Position numbers and translations under genes: made by a program. Of a stretch of 5,913 nt of DNA, positions 1 to 5,887 are shown in pieces. The number at the start of each line of letters is the position of its first letter. The stretch's first letter is position 1. Below the pieces are notes generated by a model. The model saw nothing but the letters and a program-made list of their open reading frames with translations. It was not told the DNA's origin and did no database searches. The DNA is from an uncultured Oscillospiraceae bacterium (lineage in GTDB: Bacteria; Bacillota; Clostridia; Oscillospirales; Acutalibacteraceae), in the NCBI GenBank assembly GCA_902489595.1, contig CABUAS010000093.1:1-5913 (forward strand). Reading direction: 5' to 3'.

Positions 1-339
1 ACTACTTCGCTTATAAATTATTTTAGCAATTTTGAAACTCCTGAAGATGCATTTGATTTTCTTCATTCTGAAAAAATAGTTGATATTATTCAAGGTGATG
101 AATCTTGTATGATTATTTATAAAACAGATGATAATGTATTAAGTTGGGATTATGTTTTAAAATCTGAAGATAAATATAAAATACCATATGATTTTTCATC
201 AAAACAGGTTTTTCAATCTCTTTCTGAAAAAGGAAATTTTAGTATTTATAATATTAAAGGAAGTAACGATTATTATATTACCGGTATAATTGTTACTGAA
301 AATGATAATTTAACAATTGTTAATAGCGATAAATGTTAA
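1..339 (+). CDS. Probable orphan immunity protein of cassette 1 (5' partial, probably frameshifted at 3' end)
   Basis: The frame is already open at base 1, so the gene starts outside the window. The first in-window ATG (109) has no clear ribosome site and sits mid-protein, so I do not take it as the start. About 112 residues are visible: AT-rich, acidic and aromatic, with alternating hydrophobic residues suggesting a small soluble alpha/beta protein. There is no signal peptide, membrane helix or metal motif. I recognise no family. Its position just before repeat A matches the small genes that close cassettes 2 and 3, so an immunity role for a toxin encoded upstream is inferred from context. 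The frame stops with TAA at 337-339, but a coding-like frame continues one base out of register to 469. The product is therefore probably truncated. Confidence 0.6.
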   Translation, partial: TTSLINYFSNFETPEDAFDFLHSEKIVDIIQGDESCMIIYKTDDNVLSWDYVLKSEDKYKIPYDFSSKQVFQSLSEKGNFSIYNIKGSNDYYITGIIVTENDNLTIVNSDKC

Positions 340-469
340 TTATATCATTGCTAATGAAATTATTGTTGATAACAAAAAACAAAAAACAATTTATATATAT
401 GATACAATTAAAAAATCCATTAATGATTATTATTTGATTATTAACGATGAAAAAATTATTTTTCAATAA
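335..469 (+). pseudogene. Out-of-frame 3' remainder of the cassette 1 immunity-like gene
   Basis: The register one base on from the preceding gene is open from about 332 to a TAA at 467-469, some 45 codons, in DNA so AT-rich that stops should be frequent. It reads VNYIIANEIIVDNKK at its start and ends NDEKIIFQ, similar in composition to the upstream part. Removing one base from the AAAT at 331-334 would fuse the two into a protein of at least 155 residues ending just before repeat A. A frameshift mutation or a sequencing error both explain this. The alternative, that the gene ends naturally at 339 and this frame is chance, is less likely but possible. Confidence 0.5.
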
Positions 470-470
470 C

Positions 471-596
471 TTCAAGTACAACAATGATTAATTTCATTGT
501 TTACTACGGTGGGCGGCAAACACTTTTTACTTTTCAACCTACATACACTTACTTACAATTTTACCTCCGCCCACCGTTCTCTCAAAAACACATTAC
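471..596 (+). repeat. Repeat A, copy 1 (cassette boundary, two stem-loops)
   Basis: This is the first of three copies of an intergenic element (others near 3598 and 5769). It begins TTCAAGTACAACAATGA and ends AAAAACACATTAC. Stem 1 is AACAATGA (480-487) with TCATTGTT (494-501). Stem 2 is CGGTGGGCGG (507-516) with CCGCCCACCG (567-576), a perfect 10-bp match across a 50-base loop. The loop differs from the other two copies while both stems are kept. The element follows the last gene of cassette 1 directly and leads into repeat B. No T-tract follows stem 1, so it is not a standard terminator. Confidence 0.85.
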
Positions 597-3214
597 AACA
601 ACACAAACGGGCAATTCATAAATTGCCCCTACAACCTCGTAGGGGAGGGTCTCCGTGCCCTCCCGCTACAACAATAATCACCACGGAAACGGAATATACA
701 TCAACCGGCAACTTCGTTTCAAAGTCAATTGACGAGCGTGGAAATGCAACCAACTATTCATATGATACAGACAAAGGCACGCTCCAAAGCGTAACCAATG
801 CCGAAGATGTTACAACCGAGTATAAATACAATGCAAACAACAACTCCCTGCTTTCTGTTTCATCATCAGGCGTTACAAACAGCTACGATTACAGCAAAGA
901 CAGATTGCAAAACATTAATGTTAACGGCGCTTTGCAGTACAAGTTTGAATACGACAAGTTCGGCAGAACTACTGCAAACAAGGTCGGCAACGGCACAAAT
1001 TGGAAAACACTGTCCGAAATGGACTACAATACGGCAGGTCTGCTTGCAAAGCAAACCTACGGCAACGGAGATTATGTAGATTTTACGTATGATTCATTTG
1101 ACCGTCAGACTGAAAAGAAGTATAATGGAGATAACACAAAGCGTGTTACTTATTCATACGGCAACAACGGCTCTGTTGCACAGATTACCGACTATTTCAC
1201 TAATTCAAATACCCGTTTCACCTATGACCTTGCTGACCGTGTAGTTTCACAGCGTGAATATTCAGGCACAACCAAAAACGGCGGTGAACTGCTTTCGTAT
1301 ACCGACTTCACCTATGCAGACAAGACAAATTATTTAACAGGTATTAAGCATTTCTCCCCGCTCGGCACGCAGACTATCGGATACACCTACGGCAATCTAA
1401 AAAGAGGCTATATGCCCGATCAGGTTTACGGTGTAAGCTGGAACGGTGCAAACAAGCTGCAGAATTATTATGACGATCTCGGCAGATTGGTGAGAAAATC
1501 ATTTAATGGTATTAAAGAATTTGGCTCGGTGTATACCTATGAAGATATTACCGTTAACAATGATCAACGCACAACAACGCTTGTTCATTCTGTTGAAACG
1601 CCAACGGGCACTTATACTTACACTTACGATAAGCTCGGCAACATAACTGCCATATCTGACGGCACGTACACCACGAGTTATGAATATGACAGCCTGAATC
1701 AGTTAACAAGAGTTAATGACGAAAAAGCAGGCAAAACCTATACATATTCCTATGTTAATGGTAACATTACCGAACAAAATGAATATGATTACACCGTAGG
1801 GGACGGCGTCCTCGACGTCCCGCAAACTACCAAAACGTGGGAATACAACGACAGCACTTGGAGTGACTTATTAACCAACTACAACGGCACACCGATTACC
1901 TATGACGAAATCGGCAATCCACTTACAATCGGTGAAAAATCTCTCACCTGGACAGGCAGACAGTTACAGAGTATAACTGACGGTGATAGTGAAATTTCCT
2001 ACACCTACAACGGTGACGGTTTAAGAACATCAAAAACTGTTAACGGCACTAAAACTGAATATTTCTACAATGGCTCAATTCTCGCAGGGCAGAAAACCGG
2101 CGACGATACCCTCGTATTTATGTATGATAACAATTCCGATATTTTTGGATTTATTTACAATGATACGGAATATTATTATATTAAGAATGCTCAGAACGAT
2201 GTTGTTGCTATTGCAGATGCAAACGGCACAGTTCTTGTAAAATATGAGTATGATGCTTGGGGTAAGGTTATCTCGATTACTGACAAAGACGGCAATCCAA
2301 TTGATGATTCCGTAGGGAACGGCGTCCTCGACGTTCCGTCAAACACCGCCGAACCTACAACCGCTGATGAAACCGCAACCGTTGACGAATCGGTTTCTTT
2401 AACCACGGTTGACCCGCAGATCGCACAAATCGCACATCTCAACCCCATCCTCTACCGCAGTTATTACTACGATAAGGAAACTGAATGGTACTATCTCAAC
2501 ACCCGCTACTATTCACCCGATATGTGCAGGTTTATTAATGCAGATGCATATGTCCAGACAGCACAAGGTATGCTTGATAAAAACATGTTTGCATATTGTT
2601 TAAATAATCCTGTCAATATGTTTGACGATTTTGGGAATTGGCCCAAATGGATGAAAAAAGCAGCAAATTGGGTAAATAAAACTATCATTAAACCTATTTC
2701 TAATTTCTTTAATCCAAATACCAATACAATAAGTGGCAAGTTTAAAAATGGTATATTTCGCGGTTCAGGTTCATTAACAGCTGGATATAGTGAAAAAAAC
2801 AAGCGATTACAAATTAATTCAAAATCTGGGAAAAAGAATGGAATGCTTGGAATATACAGAAAAACTTCTATAGGAAATGCTTCTGGAAAAATAGGAGTTG
2901 GAAACGAAGTTGTTGCTTTATCTTTAAAAGGAGTAGGAGATGGACTAACAGCTACCACACAAGCAGGTATACAATATAAAGAAGGTATCGGATTAGCGGC
3001 AAGGGCGAAAGCCTCTGTATTATCTGGTAGAGTAACTGCTGAATTAGAATTATCTGGCTGGCAAATTGAATTAGGTGTTTCTGGAGACTTTCTTTCTATT
3101 GGTGCTGAAGCAATGATAGGCGTATTTCCTGATGAGGGATTTATGACAGAAATAGATGCCGGTGCAGGTTTATTTGGTGCTGGATTTGTATTCCGAATAA
3201 AGCCAAAACAGTAA
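497..3214 (+). CDS. Headless Rhs/YD-repeat protein with unique C-terminal effector domain (cassette 2)
   Basis: The open frame spans 905 codons, but its first codon is a TTG inside stem 1 of repeat A with no ribosome site. Residues 1-58 are translated repeats A and B. Rhs sequence begins near residue 59 (ITTETEYTSTGNF). YD repeats follow throughout, for example YDKFGR at 152 and YDKLGN at 377. The conserved Rhs-associated core block NPILYRSYYYDKETEWYY lies at 649, and the core ends NNPVNMFDDFG at 701-713. In secreted Rhs/WapA proteins this repeat region forms a shell enclosing a C-terminal toxin. Residues 714-905 are the unshared domain: a lysine-rich amphipathic stretch, then glycine-rich alternating segments (SLTAGY, GWQIELGVSGDF, GAGLFGAGFVFRIKP) suggesting a beta-rich fold. 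I cannot assign an activity. There is no signal peptide, transport domain or N-terminal region, so this is probably an untranslated donor cassette or a remnant. Two in-frame palindromes interrupt the core at residues 434-442 and 606-614. Confidence 0.85.
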   Translation: MFTTVGGKHFLLFNLHTLTYNFTSAHRSLKNTLQQHKRAIHKLPLQPRRGGSPCPPATTIITTETEYTSTGNFVSKSIDERGNATNYSYDTDKGTLQSVTNAEDVTTEYKYNANNNSLLSVSSSGVTNSYDYSKDRLQNINVNGALQYKFEYDKFGRTTANKVGNGTNWKTLSEMDYNTAGLLAKQTYGNGDYVDFTYDSFDRQTEKKYNGDNTKRVTYSYGNNGSVAQITDYFTNSNTRFTYDLADRVVSQREYSGTTKNGGELLSYTDFTYADKTNYLTGIKHFSPLGTQTIGYTYGNLKRGYMPDQVYGVSWNGANKLQNYYDDLGRLVRKSFNGIKEFGSVYTYEDITVNNDQRTTTLVHSVETPTGTYTYTYDKLGNITAISDGTYTTSYEYDSLNQLTRVNDEKAGKTYTYSYVNGNITEQNEYDYTVGDGVLDVPQTTKTWEYNDSTWSDLLTNYNGTPITYDEIGNPLTIGEKSLTWTGRQLQSITDGDSEISYTYNGDGLRTSKTVNGTKTEYFYNGSILAGQKTGDDTLVFMYDNNSDIFGFIYNDTEYYYIKNAQNDVVAIADANGTVLVKYEYDAWGKVISITDKDGNPIDDSVGNGVLDVPSNTAEPTTADETATVDESVSLTTVDPQIAQIAHLNPILYRSYYYDKETEWYYLNTRYYSPDMCRFINADAYVQTAQGMLDKNMFAYCLNNPVNMFDDFGNWPKWMKKAANWVNKTIIKPISNFFNPNTNTISGKFKNGIFRGSGSLTAGYSEKNKRLQINSKSGKKNGMLGIYRKTSIGNASGKIGVGNEVVALSLKGVGDGLTATTQAGIQYKEGIGLAARAKASVLSGRVTAELELSGWQIELGVSGDFLSIGAEAMIGVFPDEGFMTEIDAGAGLFGAGFVFRIKPKQ
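609..669 (+). repeat. Repeat B, copy 1 (GC-rich nested palindromes at the left edge of the cassette 2 Rhs)
   Basis: Three hairpins share sequence. GGGCAATT (609-616) pairs with AATTGCCC (621-628). CCCCTAC (626-632) pairs with GTAGGGG (639-645). GGGAGGG (643-649) pairs with CCCTCCC (658-664), and GTAG (639-642) can extend this to CTAC (666-669) past one bulge. The middle pairing excludes the other two. Rhs-like protein sequence starts immediately after it. A second, diverged copy lies at the same relative place in cassette 3 (3758-3808). Confidence 0.8.
1796..1822 (+). repeat. In-frame palindrome of the repeat B family, copy i
   Basis: This 27-bp, nine-codon element inside the Rhs core encodes VGDGVLDVP (residues 434-442). 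The stem is GGGACG (1800-1805) with CGTCCC (1816-1821) around the loop GCGTCCTCGA. It begins GTAGGGG and ends CCCG, like repeat B. It sits in a linker between the NEYDY and TTKTWEYND segments. The reading phase avoids the TAG in GTAGGGG. The matching segment of cassette 3 (from 3818) has repeat B, not coding sequence, on its left. Confidence 0.75.
1826..2638 (+). repeat. Rhs core duplicate, copy in cassette 2
   Basis: This segment, from ACTACCAAAACGTGGGAATA to the end of the Rhs core, is repeated in direct orientation at 3818-4630 in cassette 3. Identity is high, with several perfect blocks of about 25-40 bases (for example around 1978-2018). It falls in one linker (about 2310-2440), where the two copies are unrelated, and ends where the C-terminal domains begin. 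Such homology is the known substrate for recombination that swaps rhs C-termini. Confidence 0.85.
2312..2338 (+). repeat. In-frame palindrome of the repeat B family, copy ii
   Basis: This second 27-bp copy is 516 bp (exactly 172 codons) downstream of copy i and in the same codon phase, encoding VGNGVLDVP (residues 606-614). The stem is GGAACG (2316-2321) with CGTTCC (2332-2337), and the loop is identical to copy i. The only two differences from copy i pair with each other in the stem. It lies in a low-complexity T/E/V-rich linker before the conserved NPILYRSYYYD block. Cassette 3 has an unrelated linker there without the palindrome. Confidence 0.75.
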
Positions 3215-3217
3215 ATT

Positions 3218-3221
3218 GGAG
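3218..3221 (+). promoter_or_regulatory. Ribosome binding site for the zinc-ribbon gene
   Basis: GGAG lies 8 bases before the ATG at 3230 and just after the Rhs stop codon at 3212-3214. It is the clearest Shine-Dalgarno site in the window. It supports independent translation of the small gene and is consistent with co-transcription with the Rhs frame. Confidence 0.75.
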
Positions 3222-3229
3222 AAATTATT

Positions 3230-3514
3230 ATGAAAAAAGCTATTAAATATATATATAATGCTAATCCGTTATATATTCATTTCAAAAAACATTTTTGTCC
3301 AAAATGTGGGTCAAAAGTGAAATTAGGATATATCAGTAAAACAGTTAATTCTAATTCACCAGAAGCAAAAAACTATGATTTTTCTGTTGGTGATACTTTT
3401 TTAATTGGTGATGTTGAATTTCGAACAAAATGTTTTTATTGTACAAACTGTAAAATAAATATTTCTTTTAAAGAAATGAAAAACTATGAAGATAAAAACA
3501 AAAAACATAGATAA
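3230..3514 (+). CDS. Zinc-ribbon-like small protein, candidate immunity protein of cassette 2
   Basis: This 94-residue protein starts 15 bases after the Rhs stop, with a good ribosome site. Two cysteine knuckles, CPKCG (residues 23-27) and CFYCTNC (68-74), are separated by about 40 residues. That spacing and the CPxCG motif fit a zinc ribbon holding one zinc ion. The ends are rich in lysine and aromatic residues, and there is no membrane segment or signal peptide, so it should be cytoplasmic. The middle (YDFSVGDTFLIGDVEF) looks beta-stranded. I recognise no specific family. An immunity role against the C-terminal domain encoded directly upstream is inferred only from position, tight spacing and shared AT-richness. 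It could instead be a nucleic-acid-binding accessory protein. Confidence 0.75.
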   Translation: MKKAIKYIYNANPLYIHFKKHFCPKCGSKVKLGYISKTVNSNSPEAKNYDFSVGDTFLIGDVEFRTKCFYCTNCKINISFKEMKNYEDKNKKHR

Positions 3515-3597
3515 TGTTTTATCGTAATACAAATAAACATTTTTTGTGCTAAAAATACATCATCATACGGTAGGAGACTTCACCCCCCCCGCTGCAA

Positions 3598-3717
3598 TCA
3601 AACCATTATTTCAGGTACAACAATGATTAAATTCATTGTTAACCCGGTGGGCGGCATTTCCCCAAATTTTTATCATTTTATTTTACCGCCGCCCGCCGTT
3701 CTCTCAAAACACATTAC
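3598..3717 (+). repeat. Repeat A, copy 2 (boundary of cassettes 2 and 3)
   Basis: It begins CAAACCATTATTTCAGGTAC and ends AAAACACATTAC. Stem 1 is AACAATGA (3619-3626) with TCATTGTT (3633-3640). Stem 2 is CGGTGGGCGGC (3645-3655) with GCCGCCCGCCG (3688-3698), 11 pairs with a single T.G wobble. It is closest to copy 3, sharing the AT-rich loop between the stem 2 arms almost exactly. It lies 83 bases after the zinc-ribbon gene. Confidence 0.85.
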
Positions 3718-3757
3718 AATACAATCACATACATACAACCTTATGACAACACAAACA

Positions 3758-3808
3758 GGCAATTCATAATTGCCCCTGTAATCTCGTAGGGGCGGATACT
3801 ATCCGCCC
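3758..3808 (+). repeat. Repeat B, copy 2 (left edge of the cassette 3 Rhs fragment)
   Basis: The same nested hairpins as copy 1 are present. GGCAATT (3758-3764) pairs with AATTGCC (3768-3774). CCCCT (3773-3777) pairs with AGGGG (3788-3792). GGGCGGAT (3790-3797) pairs perfectly with ATCCGCCC (3801-3808) around a 3-base loop. The last hairpin differs in sequence from copy 1 but keeps its pairing. A TAA at 3779-3781 within it closes the Rhs frame on its left. Rhs homology begins about ten bases after it. Confidence 0.8.
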
Positions 3809-3817
3809 GCAACACCA

Positions 3818-4630
3818 ACTACCAAAACGTGGGAATACAACGATTCCACTTGGAGTGATTTACTTACCAATTTCAATGGTGAATCAATTACCTATGACGA
3901 AATCGGCAACCCGTTAACAATCGGTGAAAAATCTCTCACTTGGACAGGCAGACAATTACAAAGTATTACTGACGGTGATAGTGAAATTTCCTACACCTAC
4001 AACGGTGACGGCTTAAGAACATCAAAAACCGTAAACGGGGAAACCACCAACTATTACTACAATGGCTCAATTCTCGCAGGTCAGAAAACAGGCGATGACA
4101 CACTCGTATTTATGTATGATAACAATTCCGACATTTTCGGTGTTATCTACAACGATGTTGAATACTATTATATTAAGAATGCACAAAACGATGTTATCGC
4201 TATTGCAGATACTGACGGAAATGTTCTTGTAAAATATTTCTACGATGCCTGGGGTAAAATCATTTTAATCACTGACGGCAATGATAATGATATTACCAAT
4301 TTAGAAAATGATTTAACCTTGGGTCAAGGTGATATTTTGACCGGAGAAACAAATCCTGTTTTAGATGAAAACGGTAACCCTGTAACAGAAGCTTCAACGT
4401 CAGTAATTCTTGCACGTATTAATCCTATTCTCTACCGCAGTTACTACTACGATAAGGAAACTGAGTGGTATTATCTCACTTCAAGATTTTATAATCCTGA
4501 ATTTTGCAGGTTCATTAATTCAGATAATTATGCTTTACCTACCGCTACACCTACAGAATTAACAGATAAAAATCTATTTGCTTATTGCGATAACAATCCA
4601 GTAACTCGTGTTGATGACGAAGGAACTTTT
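3818..4630 (+). repeat. Rhs core duplicate, copy in cassette 3 (includes coding-like 3818-4111 upstream of the first ATG)
   Basis: This is the direct repeat of 1826-2638. Bases 3818-4111 encode 98 Rhs codons (TTKTWEYNDSTWSDLL... to ...GDDTLVF) in the same frame as the ATG at 4112. The Rhs sequence therefore continues upstream of any usable start. The frame has no ATG, GTG or TTG back to the TAA at 3779, which marks the fragment as a truncated rhs 3' end. Confidence 0.85.
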
Positions 4631-5188
4631 TGGAATTTTGTAATCGGTGCAGTCGTTGGTGCCGCAATTAGTGCAGCCTCTGCAGCAATAAGTGGTGGTG
4701 ATGCGAAATCAATTGCACTATCGGCAGTTACCGGCGCTATAGGTGGTATAATAGGCGCGTCTGGTTTAGGAATGGTTGGTCAAATTGCTGCCGGTGCAAT
4801 ATTAAGTGGTGGAAGTAATTTAGCAAATCAAACATTAGTTGAAGGAAAAAGTTTAAAACAATTAACAGTAGAAGATTGGATCGATGTCGGAATAGATACT
4901 GTTGTTGGCGGAGTAACAGCAGCAGTTTCTTATAAAATAACGCTGTCTTCATCAAAAGAAGCGACCAAAACTATCAACGATGTAATGTATAGATATTTAA
5001 AAGGTGAACAACGCTTAATACGTGGGGATAGATATTATAAGGGTTCAATGAAACGAGGTCTTGAAATTATGAATAGTGGATTTAAGCGATTAAATACTGT
5101 TAGAGGCAAATCTTCTGCAATAGGTTCATCATTAAGCGGCTTTTTTACCACCGTAAAAAATACATTTAGAAGGTGGTTCAAGAGATAA
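4112..5188 (+). CDS. Headless Rhs core fragment with glycine-zipper C-terminal effector domain (cassette 3)
   Basis: The ATG at 4112 opens 358 codons, but it is an internal Rhs methionine (MYDNNSDIFG, also inside cassette 2) with no ribosome site. The true fragment is open from 3782. The core includes YDAWGK, NPILYRSYYYDKETEWYY (from 104) and NNPVTRVDDEG (to 171). Residues 172-358 are unrelated to cassette 2. About 176-236 is a Gly/Ala-rich hydrophobic stretch (GAVVGAAISAASAAISGG, GAIGGIIGASGLGMVG) like the pre-toxin membrane-inserting segments of many Rhs proteins. The last ~75 residues are basic and end TFRRWFKR. I see no recognisable catalytic motif. A membrane-acting or membrane-crossing toxin is inferred from the glycine zipper and from the membrane protein encoded next door. 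Without signal, transport or N-terminal shell regions it is probably a silent donor cassette. Confidence 0.8.
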   Translation: MYDNNSDIFGVIYNDVEYYYIKNAQNDVIAIADTDGNVLVKYFYDAWGKIILITDGNDNDITNLENDLTLGQGDILTGETNPVLDENGNPVTEASTSVILARINPILYRSYYYDKETEWYYLTSRFYNPEFCRFINSDNYALPTATPTELTDKNLFAYCDNNPVTRVDDEGTFWNFVIGAVVGAAISAASAAISGGDAKSIALSAVTGAIGGIIGASGLGMVGQIAAGAILSGGSNLANQTLVEGKSLKQLTVEDWIDVGIDTVVGGVTAAVSYKITLSSSKEATKTINDVMYRYLKGEQRLIRGDRYYKGSMKRGLEIMNSGFKRLNTVRGKSSAIGSSLSGFFTTVKNTFRRWFKR

Positions 5189-5189
5189 T

Positions 5190-5738
5190 ATGATTAAAAA
5201 ATTTATATTTTTTCCAATATGGAAAATTGATGAACTTGAAAACTCCTTAAAAGAAATGGAAAAACAAGGATACCGTTTAGATTACATTAAATATTCCTAT
5301 TGGTTTTATTTTAAAGAATCAAATCCAAAAAATGTAAATTATTTCATGTCATATAATAACAGTCGAAAACTAAATTGCTCATTTTGTGATAGCAATATTT
5401 TATCTAATCATCATGGTCATGAAATTAATTCTTATCATTGTTTTTATAATTTTTATCGAACTACTGAATCAAATGATAAACTCGATTTTCTTTATGAAAT
5501 ACAACGAGAAATTACATTACATTCAATTTTAGAATTATTTTTCACTGCATTTTTCATGTTTTCACTCTTTTTTGTTTTAACACTTTTGAGTATAAAAAAC
5601 ACTAATATAGTATCAATGATTTTTGTACTGTTTTGTACTCTTGTTTGTTTGTTTTTTACACTATATTATCTTTATGCATATATAAAGCAAAAACAAAAAG
5701 TAAAAAAATGGGAGAAAGATAATTCAAAGAAAAAATAG
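5190..5738 (+). CDS. DUF2812-like two-helix membrane protein, candidate immunity protein of cassette 3
   Basis: This 182-residue protein has an ATG one base after the Rhs stop codon, suggesting translational coupling. Only a weak AAGAGA precedes the start. Residues 7-60 (FFPIWKIDELENSLKEMEKQ, GYRL, then aromatic strands) resemble the DUF2812 pattern as I remember it. A Cys/His cluster follows (C63, C66, H74, H75, H77, H83, C84) that might bind metal. Two hydrophobic helices, about 112-134 and 140-164, would anchor it in the inner membrane, and the tail is highly lysine-rich. DUF2812 proteins have no settled function that I know of. An immunity role is inferred from its place after the C-terminal domain, as with the zinc-ribbon gene of cassette 2. 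A membrane location would suit protection against a membrane-active toxin. Confidence 0.75.
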   Translation: MIKKFIFFPIWKIDELENSLKEMEKQGYRLDYIKYSYWFYFKESNPKNVNYFMSYNNSRKLNCSFCDSNILSNHHGHEINSYHCFYNFYRTTESNDKLDFLYEIQREITLHSILELFFTAFFMFSLFFVLTLLSIKNTNIVSMIFVLFCTLVCLFFTLYYLYAYIKQKQKVKKWEKDNSKKK

Positions 5739-5768
5739 CACACAAAAACAATTTTTCGTATTAATGAA

Positions 5769-5887
5769 CAAACCTTTATTTCAGGTACAACAATGATTTT
5801 ATCATTGTTTGCTATGGTGGGCGGCTTTTCCCCAAATTTTTATCATTTTATTTTACCACCGCCCACCGTTTTTCAAAAACACATTAC
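5769..5887 (+). repeat. Repeat A, copy 3 (start of a probable cassette 4)
   Basis: It begins CAAACCTTTATTTCAGGTAC and ends AAAAACACATTAC. Stem 1 is AACAATGAT (5789-5797) with ATCATTGTT (5801-5809). Stem 2 is GGTGGGCGG (5816-5824) with CCGCCCACC (5859-5867), perfect over 9 bp. The bases after it (ACAATCTTATAA at the window end) match the stretch of copy 2 that comes shortly before repeat B, so repeat B and another Rhs fragment are expected just outside. Confidence 0.85.

Noticed and set aside
478..501. Repeat A stem 1 as a Rho-independent terminator
   Set aside because: The stem is AT-rich (8-9 bp) and followed by TTAC, TAAC or TTGC rather than a T-tract in the three copies. It may slow transcription, but the sequence does not support a canonical terminator.
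609..669. CRISPR array or riboswitch
   Set aside because: There is no regularly spaced series of identical repeats with unique spacers. No known riboswitch core is recognisable, and the element precedes a gene fragment without a start.
866..1054. Antisense and alternate-frame open reading frames inside the Rhs genes (also near 798-1079, 2191-2448, 2409-2603, 2509-2958 and 4737-4955)
   Set aside because: All lie within strongly supported Rhs coding sequence in another frame, lack ribosome sites, and have the composition expected of shadow frames.
1796..1822. In-frame palindromes as an ordinary conserved Rhs protein motif
   Set aside because: The two copies lie in different linkers with unrelated neighbours, cassette 3 has no copy at the second site, and the DNA stem is preserved despite an amino acid change.
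471..5887. Repeat A as an integron attC site with Rhs genes as integron cassettes
   Set aside because: The regular 3' palindromic repeats after each unit suggest it, but I find no GTTRRRY core sites in the three copies, no integrase is visible, and units begin inside a gene rather than at a start codon.
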